Assembly: GCF_918797505.1 (NCBI RefSeq)
Contig: NC_092794.1
Coordinates: forward strand, 35,640,122-35,704,121
Source of the DNA: Bemisia tabaci
Taxonomy: Eukaryota; Arthropoda; Insecta; Hemiptera; Aleyrodidae
Reading direction: 5' to 3'
DNA length: 64,000 bases
Shown here: piece after piece, positions 46,138 to 58,307 of the stretch
Layout: each line of letters begins with the position of its first letter
Numbering within the stretch: the first letter of the stretch is position 1
Notes under the pieces: generated by a model
The model's input: only the letters and a program-made list of their open reading frames with translations
Told to the model about the DNA's origin: nothing
Database searches by the model: none
Position numbers and translations under genes: made by a program

Positions 46138-48921
46138 CATGAATACCCGGACTAATAATCGATTTGAGATGCTTGAACTTGACACAGAATCTAATCAAAT
46201 CGACTCTATTAACGCTAATTTGATAATGAACTCATATGTCAACATGTTCGTCCTATCTCTAAATGTATTATTTGTTTTGATCCTAGATCTTACTCGGATT
46301 TAAACTGTATCTAGTGTAAACACAATATCAAAGCCAAAAACTGCAGCAGGTGTAAAGAAATGTTACTTCCCCCTCTTAGACTGCCTTGCGGAAGAATCAT
46401 TAGACCTATTATGCTTCCTCAATTATGGTCCGCTGCTTATAGCTCTGATGAAGATGATAATACAAACCCTTTGCCCGTACATGAGTTGCAAAACGGTGAT
46501 TCATCTTGTCAAACCTTTAGCGAAGACTCAAACGTATTTACTACTAAAAGAGATAAAATTATCTTCAAAAAGGTAGAAGAAAAGGATGTGATACTTAGCA
46601 AAAATCCGCCTAGCGATAATTTGAATATAATTCGCAAAAATAAAGATGAAAATGAATCCGTGAATTCTTCGAACTCCGATATCGATACTAGTCAAGAGAA
46701 GACTAGTATGTCAATACTGTTAGGTAATGTCAATACTAACCCCCACTCACATGATTTACTGAAAGATATTGTTCAAAAGCGCAAAATAGGATGTTATTTT
46801 TTCACTGAACCCAATGTCACGAAGGCAAATCTGTCAAAAATTAAGACAGAAAATAATGGAATTAAAAAGAAAAAACCTCCCTCTTCTGGATAAATTAAAC
46901 GAGTTGGAAAATCTTAAAAAAGAACTCACCACCAATATAATCGAATCAAAAAAGAAAAAATATAGAGATCTTCTGGATGAATTGGACACTGATATATGGG
47001 GTAAAGGCTACAAAATTTTTAGACGCCGTCTTAAAAATCCGCGCTCACATGATAACTCAACCCTCTCTGCAGAAGAGCTACTAGACCAGATTAAGAAACT
47101 CTTTCCAGATCATTAAGATGTAACCTGGAGAGAAACGGTGGTGGATCGGGCGGATATCCCGGAGATTTCCATGGACGAAGTCCGTTCAGCCATTAGAAAA
47201 CTTAAAAATGGAAAGGCCCCAGGACCCAACGGTATCTTGCCGGTTATCACTAAACTTTTATCGATACTAATATTAAAATGTTTACAGAAATGTGTAATAC
47301 TTTACTGAAAGAGGGTACCTTTCCTGACAACAGGAAGGAAGCAAAGCTGATTCTCTTCCCCAAATTGAAACCTGGTGATCCTCAGAAAAACTACAGACCT
47401 ATATGCCTCATTAACACTCTCTCAAAAATTTTCGAACATATTATAGCAAGCTCTCAAATTCCTTTTCCTTCGATATTAGGCAACACAGCTTTCGTAAAGG
47501 CAAATCAACCATCACGGCCCTGGAATCACTAAAAAAAATCTTTGATTACCATATGAGAAAACCAGTTGCCAGGAGAGGTATCCTTAGTCTAGTATCGCTA
47601 GATATAAAAAATGCTTTCAACAGCATAAGCTGGCTAGATTTCATAAGCACCCTGTGTAAAAGAAATGTTCCACCCTATTTAATAAGAATTATGAAATCGT
47701 ATCTTTCTGATAGATATCTTGTATTCCCGGACTTTAAAATTAAATTAAACTCTGGGGGAGCGCAAGGTAGCATTCTAGGTCCTCTAATTTTTCTAATAAT
47801 TTTCGACGAGATAGTGAGAATGAAATTGGATATCTGTGCAGAGAAAAACGTTTATGCCGACGATACGCTCTTGGCTTTTGAGACAGAAAATGTCGAAACT
47901 CTTTTGAAAGACACTGAAACCACCTCTAATAAAATTAAGAAAAAACTTAAGAAGAAAAAATTAATAGTTGAAAAAAGTAAGACTGAGGCTTTAATTCTAG
48001 CTGGTACCTAGTATTAAAGAAAAAATCATATAAAAATTAAAATTGGTGATACACTAGTGGAAACTAAAAATGTAATGAAAAATCTGGGTTTCTATTTAAC
48101 TAAAAATCTTAATTTCAGCAAACATCTGGAACTTACTTGTAGTAAACTTAAGAAAACAGCGAATCATTACAACCAGATTCTTCGCAATAAATTCGGCCCA
48201 ACTTTTCATAGACGTATTTTATGGTGTTACAATTTGGATTACTGCTATGCAATGGAATAAGACACTCACTTTAATCGAATCTTCTATTCGGCCATTAAAG
48301 AAAACGTTGATTTGCGGTTATAAATCTGTGTCTAACTTCGCTCAAGATGTAATCTCTGGAGTTCCCCCTGCTAATCTATTAATAGAGCAAAAACTTAGAA
48401 TGGCGAGAGGAGAGAATAGACTAAATGTAGAAATGGATATTCGAAATAAATGGAGAGAAGTATGGAGGAATGAGAAAGGTAATAAATGGATCAAAACCAT
48501 CTTGAAAGACTTGGATGATTGGTTAGATCGTAAGCATGGTTATCCGGATTTCTATATTACTCAGTATATGTCTGGCCACGGGGCTATCGGTACTTATTTA
48601 GAAAAAAGACACTTAATCAATTCTTCCCTTTGTAAATGTGGCGAATTGGATACCCCTGAACATACTTTTTTTCTATGTAAATTAAATGATGCCTCTAGGT
48701 TAGAATTAGAAAGTAAGATGAACTCTAAAGTAAATGCAAATAATTTACTAGAATTAATGTTACATAATAGAAATAATTGGAAACTAAGTTACAAGTATAT
48801 TAAGGACATTTTAGAATCTAAGGCTAAAACTTATAAGATAGCTGGTAATAATAGTAATAACTCCGCCCCTAAACCCCCCGATGTAATGCCCACAGGCGGT
48901 TCCAGGGCTTCGTTAGATTAG
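46138..48921 (+). pseudogene. LINE ORF2: endonuclease remnant and reverse transcriptase
   Basis: Begins near MNTRTNNRFEMLELD, passes a Cys-rich stretch (CIICFDPRSYSD, then CSRCKE) and enters the AP-endonuclease start (LGNVN ... FFTEPNVTK, about 46720-46830). It then jumps within a few codons to the coiled linker before RT, so about 190 residues of endonuclease including the SDH motif are missing. RT motifs follow across frameshifts at about 47116, 47250 and 47450-47540: KNGKAPGPNGI, YRPICLINTLSKIFE, an FRKGKSTITALESL segment, LVSLDIKNAFNSISW (motif A), GGAQGSILGPLIFL (B) and YADD at about 47857 (C). The C-terminus has YITQYMSGHGAIGTYL and a C-x-C-x7-H-x4-C motif as in R1/I-type LINEs. Confidence 0.88.
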
Positions 48922-49034
48922 TTCTCGAAATTTAAGATCAATAATGTATTTAATCTGTACCATTTGTAATAAGTTTGTATTTGTATCTCTAAATATCTAA
49001 TAAAAAAAAAAAAAAAAGCTATAATGTCGGAATC

Positions 49035-49362
49035 TAAACTATCTGTTTCTGGAACCAAAACTATTATTTGTTGTCAAAACTATACTATTAGAAGTCGACT
49101 ACCTTCACTTCATACATCGCCAGCAATATTTCTCCGAAAATTAAAAAATTGATCAATTTTCGCCGAAATACATATTTGCGTTAAAACAATGTTTTAGCTC
49201 TAGAGTCCGAGTTTTAAAAAATACTTCCGCGGTCTCTACGCTTAAATGTTTAAATTATATCAAAAATAGTCTATTAGAAGTCAACTATCTTAAATCTTTA
49301 TGATGAGAGCAATATTCCTTCAAACTTTAAAAAATTAGCCAACTCGCTGATTTGTATCCCAT
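49035..49362 (-). repeat. Right arm of the inverted repeat split by the LINE
   Basis: Mirror of 40511-40832 with about 15-20% divergence and a short insertion near 49065-49085. Starts immediately after the LINE's 3' target duplication. Confidence 0.8.
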
Positions 49363-49404
49363 TTCCTTCTTCCGGCTTCTAATCCTTTTTTCAAATTTTT
49401 TAGG

Positions 49405-49800
49405 AATCTACAGCCATCTAGAGTACCTATATAGCGAGAGTATGGACAGATCGCTTCATGGAGGGCTTAGGGCCCAAAAGTGCAGCCACCCTTCTAACCA
49501 ACTTCTGACGCACAAAATTTCACTGCCAGTCTGCAGATTCCAATTCCAAATAAGATGGCTAAGAATGTACATAAATGAGCGTTCTTCCCCAAAATTGAGT
49601 CAATTTATGCAAAAACTAAGTCAAATACATGCTTTATAAACGATGGTTCGTAACAATTGTATCAGTAAAGGGCTCTGAATAATTAAAATTCATAGGTTGG
49701 CTGCATTTCTGGGCCCTAACTTTATTCATGGAGACATCGGTGAAGGCCTGATGGAGTTTCACATCTGTCTATACTCTCGCTATACAGGCACTCTACAGCC
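49405..49800. repeat. Diverged inverted repeat
   Basis: TAGCGAGAGTATGGACAGAT at about 49431 pairs with ATCTGTCTATACTCTCGCTA near 49764, and the match continues inward (GGGCCCAAAAGTGCAGCC against 49697-49715). CTACAGCCATCTA occurs just outside on both sides in direct orientation (near 49408 and 49793), a possible ~13-bp flanking duplication. Confidence 0.65.
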
Positions 49801-49809
49801 ATCTATAGA

Positions 49810-51207
49810 CAAATGAGGTTATTTCGAGCTGAGAAGGATTTGAAAGAGTAGAATTGTAATATTGGACATTTTTAGGGTTTTTAGGGAGTTAGGTGGGGAG
49901 ATAGTAAAAGTAAGTGACCCCTACACCAGCTTCACGCTAAGAGGCTCGACATAGCGACTAATAAGAAGATGATTGACTGAGCCATGGAAAACATACCAAC
50001 TGAACAATCAGGACTAATTGTTTGGTAAGGTATGGAAAGGTTGTATGGACAAATAAAAACGTTAATACCTTCATTCAAAAAGAACTTAAATAATTTTCAT
50101 TATGCACAAATCGTGCTGTACCGGTAACTTTGAAGGGGAAACCTATATCACAGTGCTTAAAATGAGAGTCTAGTTTCAAAACTTATTTTTTCCATTTTTT
50201 TTTTTTTTTTTTTTTTTCAAATTGCATAATTATGTCCTTTGAATTCTGCTAAAACGAACGATGTACCTATTCACTCTGGTACAACTCGACTGTACCTCGA
50301 GTTGTCGGGTCCATTAAAGTGAAAACGTTGAAATGAAATGAGTGTCAGCGCAGGACCCAAAGAGAGGGAGGAGGAGAGTGTTTAGCTCAGGTAGATTTAT
50401 TGTAATACTAGGCTGGGGTCTTTTTTAGACGTTCGCAGTTAGGAGCAAGTGTTGTTTTCGGAAATCGTAACCCTAAGTTAGCACATCCACAGCATCAAAT
50501 CAAATGTTTTTTCGAGGAAATTTTTCTTGTTCTAGAAGGTTTATTTTATCAACTATCACCACTAACTGTTGAAAGTTGTGAAGCTCATGTTCGAACTGAA
50601 ACATAAGAGGTCCAACAGATTTTGCAGTTCCTTATCACCCTACCGCCCCTTATTAATAAGCTTTAGCTGTGTAACTTGGCCTGTTCGATTGATTATTATG
50701 TAACAAACGAACGAACGGTCTGGGTATTAAACGAATACTGATTCGTTTGCTGTGTGTCTGAAAAGAAGGGAAAAGTATTTCACACTGGTGTTTAATGGAG
50801 GAAAAATGGACTTCATTTTTCCACCTTCTGGCTATTTTCCAAAACTCGCATTTTCTTGACACCGAAATTTTTTTTTCTTTTAAAGTTTGGTTTATTCGGA
50901 AAATTAGAAGATAATGGATAAAACTGAGGTAATTCAAGCTTCAGCAGTCAAAATTAAGTTGGAGAAACTCCTTTAGATACCTGTGCACAAAAGCTGCTTT
51001 GCAGTCGTGACTTGCGGGGCTTTTAATTAGGAAGGCGTGGAAAATACATGCCTCTTATTTGTCTTTCTTTTTTTTCTCTCCCTCATCATTTTCTTTTGTA
51101 AAAAAGCTGAAGAGGTACCCTAGGGTGCGTCAAAAAAAATGAAAGTCTGAAATGTTCCGCTCCCCAGGCGACAATCAATGACACTTGGTAAAAAAACATG
51201 CTTGCCA
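49810..51207. other. No gene; poly(T) and repeat fragment
   Basis: Contains a poly(T) run near 50197-50218 and, at about 50340-50470, a diverged relative of the block at 33000-33110 (shared AGGAGAGTGTTTAGCTCAGG). Otherwise nothing recognised. Confidence 0.4.
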
Positions 51208-51831
51208 AAAGAGGGTTATACAAAATCGGCAATTTTTCCCCCCTCTTGGATTTTGCCCGGAGTTGGATATGTTGTTCCCTATCACAAGACACGCCTTTTT
51301 CCGGCGTTGGCAAGTTCACCCGAAATTTTTCCCGCATGCTACAGCGTTACCAAGTTGAAAACAGGCAAGTTCCGTAAGTGGCATTAAAATTGAGCGATGA
51401 AGTTGCGGTTTTAACGAAAATTCTCTAAAAATTGCGCACTTTTACAAAATGACCATCTTTTTAATGTCGCATTAATTTTAACATGCATTATTGCCAATTT
51501 TTCGGTTTTTAAATTCGACAAATTTTACAAATCCGCAAATACCCAAAAAAGCTATCTTCAAAAATTGAATAAACAGTTGTCAAATCGATAGTTCGTTCGA
51601 TTCCGCATCCATTGATATATTATAGCTTGCAGGGAAACTTTTGGATCACGAGATATCATCATTTTTGTAAACAGCTTTATGGAGCGACGACGCTTTTTGA
51701 GTCCGGGCAGATAGAAATTTTAGCCTCCAAAAACACCGAGTAGCATTAATTCCATGGTTTCCTATGTAATTTTTGGCGCTGAATCCGAATTTGACCATTT
51801 CATAAAAAAATTGTAGCCAAGAAGTTGCCAA

Positions 51832-52870
51832 CGGGGTACGTGCAAAACGGGCCATTTCACGCTCGTGTCGGATACCATTGAAACTTGCCCTATTCATTCA
51901 TCTAAGAATGCCCCATGTTTACCCAAAGTTTCAAGTCCCCAGAATATTTTGGGGGGAAGTAGTGGGGGGTCCAAGTTGAAAATCCGCTAAATTTTCGCGA
52001 ATTTTTTACTAAAAAACTACTAAATATTTCAAAACGCGGTTTAAACGAGCGTTTTCAGCATGAAAAGAGCTTTCAGAAAATGTATAATATCACTCCATTT
52101 TTAATTTCTTTGAAAAACCGATATGTTGTTCCTGACTCTCTATGGCACCTATGTGTCTTTACCGTATCCTGGGGAAATGTTTTGTTCGCGAGTTATAAGC
52201 GCGGAAAGGAGCGAAAGTCGGGAAAATCGGCTATTTTGAACTGCGCGCGTCGCATGGTTTAGAAGGAGAACGCCCCATTCTGCTCAGTTCGGCGAATCAC
52301 ACTCCTCTGCCGACCTCGCATTTTTGCCACATGTCTCCTGATCCGTCGCCGCGCGCAGTTCAAAATAGCCGATTTTCCCGACTTTCGCTCCTTTCCGCGC
52401 TTATAACTCGCGAACAAAACATTTCCCCAGGATACGGTAAAGACATATAAGTGCCATAGAGAGTCAGGAACAACATATCGGTTTTTCAAAGAAATTAAAA
52501 ATGGAGTATTTTGGGGATCGGCCCGAACGTGACAAAAAAGCGGGTCACTTTTTAGCGTTCTGGCGTTTCGGAGTGATAACTCGAGTTTAAATCGACTAAA
52601 CCCTATGATATAATACATTTTCTGAAAGCTCTTTTCACGCTGAAAACGCTCGTTTAAACCGCGTTTCGAAATATTTAGTAGTTTTTGAGTAAAAAATTCG
52701 CGAAAATTTAGCGGATTTTCAACTTGGACCCCCCGCCACTTCCCCCCAAAATTTTTTGGGGACTTGAAACTTTGGGTAAACATGGGGCATTCTTAGATGA
52801 ATGAATAGGGCAAGTTTCAATGGTATCCGACACGAGCGTGAAATGGCCCGTTTTGCAGGTACCCCACCCC
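51832..52870. mobile_element. 1.0-kb hairpin element nested in left arm
   Basis: Arms 51832-52252 and about 52341-52865 mirror each other (GGGGTACGTGCAAAACGGGC against its complement near 52845); the right arm carries ~95 extra bp near 52510-52605. The mirror site in the right arm of the host palindrome (near 58060) lacks this sequence, which shows it is an insertion. The duplicated target is unclear. Confidence 0.82.
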
Positions 52871-53109
52871 ATTGGCAAAAATGACTTAAAATCGGCCTTT
52901 TTAGCGGATTATGGCCAGTGACTTGCCAGGAGTTGATCAGATGACAAAATTGGTTATTTCCAAAGTTAAATCTTGCTAGACTTTCTACAAGTGAGTCAAA
53001 TTTTTTCTGCTCACGGCAAAATTAAACGCGCGACAAGCAGCAAACTGAAAAAAAGACACCAAAATCGGCGCTTTTTGCGGTTTTTGTCCTAAGTTTCTTG
53101 TTTTCCGTC

Positions 53110-53810
53110 TGGATGAACATTCTTAGGAAAATCTGGATTACAGAGAGTGTAACGACAGACTATTGTATTCTTACATACATAGATAAGAACCGCTTTAACA
53201 GCGGTCTCTCGCGCCCCGCGACGCTTAACCGCCATAGTTCCTTGTCCTCCCACAGGTCCTCAGAAATTTGGAGCGCCCTGATTCCTTTTTAGGCCCCTTA
53301 TTGCTCTTTCCTGGGCGTCTTCTTCACTTTGGTATTGTTATTTTTTTCTTTTGTACTCCATTTTCTCAGAATTATAAAATAAATATGTATACTGAATATA
53401 GGGCGATGAATGATAATGGTCAAGTACCGCCAACATTCAACAATTGTACGTAATTTTGGCAATATTGCAGTGCGCCTTGTCTTGTTTTAATGGAGTCATT
53501 CTGATGAGTACATTTTATTCATTTATTTTTAGCAGAAATTTTTCCATTATTGTTTCAAAATGTGATTTATTGACACGATTATTCGACAAAACTCACTGTT
53601 TTATGAATTTTTCCTCTCTGGACTAAGCACCCTAGTTATTAGTATACATCTAAGTTGAAAATTAAATTATTCTACAGAAGTGTATTATTTTGCGCAAGAG
53701 ATACATTCATAAAATTTAAAAATAAGAAGTGAACAAAGAACATAGGACAAATATCGAAAAGACCAGCGAAAATTCAAGTATTTTTTGTTTCAGCTTGGCA
53801 ACATTGGAAC
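53110..53810. mobile_element. ~700-bp insertion in left arm, unclassified
   Basis: Present in the left arm only; the mirror position near 57795-57825 passes straight through. It contains a GC-richer patch (53200-53320) and AT-rich remainder without recognised coding or terminal repeats. Confidence 0.55.
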
Positions 53811-54561
53811 ATGTCCGATTTTATTTTATTGTTCAGTCCAGGCAATAAAGGATTTTACCTTGCAAAATTTAGGTGAAATCAGGTTATGATTGATTCCTAT
53901 GTAATTTTTTACGCTGAATCCGAATTTTTGGTTTCCCAACAAAGTTTCCCTGTGCTAACTCCGGAAAATCGGAAAAACCGCGAAAAATCACGTTTTTCCG
54001 CGGTTTTCCCGAGATATCTCTTATCCAGTGCAATATATCGAGAAGATAATTAGTTACAAAAATAAAGCTGATAACATTTCCTATAAAAATGATCTGAACG
54101 TTCTTTTCATACGTCCAGTAAGGGGAGTGCTGGAGCCGTGGAAAGCTGTTAAAACTCGTAAAATCGCGATTTTCCACGGTTTTTTCGCCATTCGTGTGAA
54201 ATAAATTTGTTCTTTCGCAAAATTTCAGGATAATCTCACCTTAAAAATTAATGCTGCTTCCTTTTAGGACAAAAATGATGCCAATTTTTTCTATTTGGGT
54301 CTAGTGGGAGTGGTTTTAAAGCCGTGAAAAGCTCAAAAATCGCGATTTTCCGGCATATTTTCGTAACATGTCCGTTCTTGTACAAAAAACTCATTTAAAG
54401 TGACTTAAAAATTCGATCTCATAAAATTGTCAACATGCATACTAGAATTCGCTCCCTTGGCGCACCCTGGTGCTCTGCGACATCCAAACGCCAGGTGTGC
54501 TTATCCACGTAAAGGTTAGTAGACAACGAACGACGTAATAAAGTAGTGCAATTTTCAACAT

Positions 54562-56536
54562 CAGGGTTCCCAGCCAATTTTGGAAAAAAAAAATCCCTGA
54601 CTTTTCCAGGTTTTCCAGGCCAAAATGAAAATTTTTCCAGGCCTTTTTCCGTGGAAAAAACTCAAATAATTTGCCCTAAAAGAGACAGCGCGCGCATTTT
54701 TCGGTTTTTGTAAAAACTCTTCTATTTTCATCAATTTTTGATCTGGTTTAGCTTTTTTTTTTTATAAGAACCAGGCTAGGATAGTATCATAACACGAGTG
54801 AAATCACAAAAAAACTTAAAATGTGTTGAAAAAAAAATTGGCGAAATATAAACGCCTTCTTAAACGATACATGCATTGATGAAAGTAAATGATTTTTCAA
54901 TTTGTTTCATTTACTCATAGTAGTATTGGATTTGAAAAATAAATCCCATCATGGTATTGCTGCTATGCTAAGGAAAAGAGCACTGAACAGATTCTTTTAA
55001 AATATAATCCAACCTGCAGTCTTCGTTCTGCAGACTATTAAGAACTTTTCTTAAAAAAAACTGAGAAATGCATATATATTTTTTAAATGAGCGTATTGTC
55101 CAGGGAAAAAAGGCAGAGTTAAAAAAAAAAATAACCTTTACCTTAGCATGCAGACATAGTTCTCAGCTAAGCGCAAGATATCCTAGTGAGTGTATTTGAA
55201 ACTTTTACATTAAAGATTGAAGGTTACCCGATCGAAGAGGAGTGAAGAGGAGTGGCTAGCTCCTGCGATCTCTTTTTTCGTTGGACGCAACCGGTCGCAC
55301 AAGATGCCCCAGGCACGTATCCAGGATTTTGTTTCGGGGGGGGGGGGGGGGGGCTTGTGGGGTCCCTCTACTACCGGTGGGTATGGAATACCCCCCAGAA
55401 CGAAGGGGAGTCCGAGGGTCCTCCCCCGGAAAATTTTAGAAATTTGTAATCTAATTAGACGCAATTTGAGGCTTCCGTGAAGCAGATTTTCCATCAATGT
55501 CTGCAGAAAAGTTGCGTTTCCTTTTTGAACTTTCAGCAAAAAATACAAAATATGCATTCAAAAATATCCTGAAAATTTTTGAAATTTTAACTCTATTTGG
55601 ACGCATTTAGAGGCTTCTGGGACGCAGATTTTCCATCAATGTCTGCAGAAAAGTTACGTTTCCTCTTTGAACTTTCAGCAAAAAATACAAAATATGCATT
55701 CAAAAATATCCTGAAAATTTTTGAAATTTTAACTCTATTTAGACGCATTTTGAGGCTTCTGTGACGCAGATTTTCCATCAGTTTCTGCATAAAAATTACG
55801 CCTTTTTTTTTACTTTCAGCATGAAATACTTTCGAAATATATGCATTCGACAAATCTAGAAAATTTGTGAAATTTCAACTCTATTTAGACGCATTTTGAG
55901 GCTTCTGTGACACAGATTTTCCATCAGTTTCTGCATAAAATTTTCGCTTTTTTCACACAAAATACTTTCGAATTGTTCCATTCTGCAAAGTTGGAAAATT
56001 TCAGAAATTTTAACTCCATTTGGACGCATTTTGAGGCTTTTCTGACGAAAATTTTAGGAATGAACATGGTGTTTTCATTTGAGACTCTACATTAAAACAG
56101 ATAAATATCTTCGACAGTCTCAAACTTCATATTTTCTCGCACTTTCTCATCTTCTGTCTCCTCTTTCCTCCTCTCTTTTCCCCCTTTTGTGGCTTTCGGG
56201 GGGGGGGGGGGGGAGGCTTGAGCCCCCAAGCCCCTCCCCTGGATACGTACCTGTCAGATGCCCCCATCATTGTGGCTCACCTGCAGGGGGAGCCACCGAA
56301 CACTTCCGAGTAGTTCCGAATGCCGATAAAGAGGATGAGTTGGCGGAAAATTCAAAATACAACGAAGGCATTGCAGTTTCAATTTTTTTATTTTTATTTG
56401 TTTACTTATTGATTGTTTTTTCTCAGTACTTGAAAAAATTCCAGACTTTAGGAGCAAATTCCCTGACTTTTCCAGGTTTTCCAGGTCATTTTTTTTTCCT
56501 GACTTTTCCAGGTTTTCCAGATCGCTGGGAACCCTG
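54562..56536. mobile_element. 2.0-kb hAT-like element (CAGGGTTCCCA ends)
   Basis: Ends CAGGGTTCCCAGC and inverse GCTGGGAACCCTG, followed inside by CCCTGACTTTTCCAGG phrases on both sides. The mirror arm (near 57045) is uninterrupted. Flanks AACAT and AACTA suggest a short, now degraded, duplication. It carries the nested element 55310-56255. No transposase. Confidence 0.82.
55310..56255. mobile_element. Nested 0.9-kb hAT-like element with tandem repeat
   Basis: Ends CAGGCACGTATCCAGG and inverse CCTGGATACGTACCTG, each followed by a long G or C tract; flanked by the 8-bp AGATGCCC (55302-55309, 56256-56263). The inside is filled by five units of about 142 bp (GACGCATTTTGAGGCTTCTG phrase at about 55458, 55600, 55742, 55888 and 56023). 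Confidence 0.82.
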
Positions 56537-58307
56537 AACTAACTTAAATGATGTTGAAAGTTCCTTGTATATCTAAAGAAACAACGGATATGGAATTGTC
56601 GAAAGCGTAAATAATGCAAAGAGTTGACATTTAAAAAATGTATTGATACAATTGTGTGCGAGAACAACCATAATAGTATCATAATAATTTTAGAATAGTA
56701 ACTACTATGATAGTAAATATGTTCAATGTCAATGGAAAATCATATTTTTTCGCATTATTTGAGCTACCCATAATTCTCTATGCCGCACTTTTTGACCCTT
56801 GCTAAAAGCTTTTCACGTCATATTATGTGTTGACAATTTTATAAGATTCAATATTGAAGTCTCCATTAGCTGAGTTTTTGGCACAAGAAAGGATGTGTGA
56901 CGAAAATATGCCGGAAATCTAGGAAAATCATTCCAGAAATTGTAGTAGTACAATCTTTAAATGTCAACTTTTTGCATTATTTACGCTTTCGACATATCCA
57001 TATTCATTGTTTCTTTAGATATACAAGGAACTTTCAACATCATTTAAGTATGTTGAAAATTGCACTACTTTATTACGTCGTTCGTTGTCTACTAACCTTT
57101 ACGTGGATAAGCACACCTGGCGTTTGGATGTCGCAGAGCACCAGGGTGCGCCAAGGGAGCGAATTCTAGTATGCATGTTGACAATTTTATGAGATCGAAT
57201 TTTTAAGTCACTTTAAATGAGTTTTTTGTACAAGAACGGACATGTTACGAAAATATGCCGGAAAATCGCGATTTTTGAGCTTTTCACGGCTTTAAAACCA
57301 CTCCCACTAGACCCAAATAGAAAAAATTGGCATCATTTTTGTCCTAAAAGGAAGCAGCATTAATTTTTAAGGTGAGATTATCCTGAAATTTTGCGAAAGA
57401 ACAAATTTATTTCACACGAATGGCGAAAAAACCGTGGAAAATCGCGATTTTACGAGTTTTAACAGCTTTCCACGGCTCCAGCACTCCCCTTACTGGACGT
57501 ATGAAAAGAACGTTCAGATCATTTTTATAGGAAATGTTATCAGCTTTATTTTTGTAACTAATTATCTTCTCGATATATTGCACTGGATAAGAGATATCTC
57601 GGGAAAACCGCGGAAAAACGTGATTTTTCGCGGTTTTTCCGATTTTCCGGAGTTAGCACAGGGAAACTTTGTTGGGAAACCAAAAATTCGGATTCAGCGT
57701 AAAAAATTACATAGGAATCAATCATAACCTGATTTCACCTAAAGTTTGCGAGGTAAACCCCTATTCTATCCTCTATTGCCTGGGCATTGTTCATTTGTTT
57801 AGTCGAGAAACATTCTCTTAATCGGAAAACAAGAAACTTAGGACAGAAACCGCAAAAAGCGCCGATTTTGGTGTCTTTTTTTCAGTTTGCTGCTTGTCGC
57901 GCGTTTAATTTTGCCGTGAGCAGAAAAAATTTGACTCAGCTTGTAGAAAGTTAAACAAGATTTAACAGTGGAAATAACCAATTTTGTCGTCTGATCAACT
58001 CCTGGCGAGTCACTGGCAATAATCCGCAAAAAAGGCCGATTTTAAGCCATTTTTGCCAAATTTGGCAACTTCTTGGCAACAATTTTTTTTTTGAAATGGT
58101 CAAATTCGGATTCAGCGCCAAAAATTACATAGGAAACCATGGAACTAATGGTACCCGGTGTTTTTGGAGGGTAAAATTTCTATCTGCCCGGACTCAAAAA
58201 GCGTCGTCGCTCCATAAAGCTGTTTACAAAAATGATGATATCTCGTGAACCAACAGTTTCCCTGCAAGATATAATATATCGATGGATGCGGAATCGAACG
58301 AACTATC

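Larger units (their letters stand above)
40888..49017 (+). mobile_element. Degenerate I/R1-group LINE with nested insertions
   Basis: A non-LTR retrotransposon of about 5.7 kb without its 2.47-kb hAT-like insertion. It is flanked by GCTATGATGTCGG (40875-40887) and GCTATAATGTCGG (49018-49030), a 13-bp target duplication with one change, and ends in a ~16-nt poly(A). The order is 5' UTR (with a 332-bp MITE at 41234-41565), gag-like ORF1, then ORF2 with an endonuclease remnant, reverse transcriptase and a C-terminal Cys/His motif. Stops, frameshifts and an endonuclease deletion make it non-functional. Clade assignment rests on the RT and C-terminal style. Confidence 0.9.

Noticed and set aside
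55210..55557. Frames with poly-Gly or poly-Pro near 55340 as structural protein
   Set aside because: Produced by the G tract next to the end of the nested hAT-like element.
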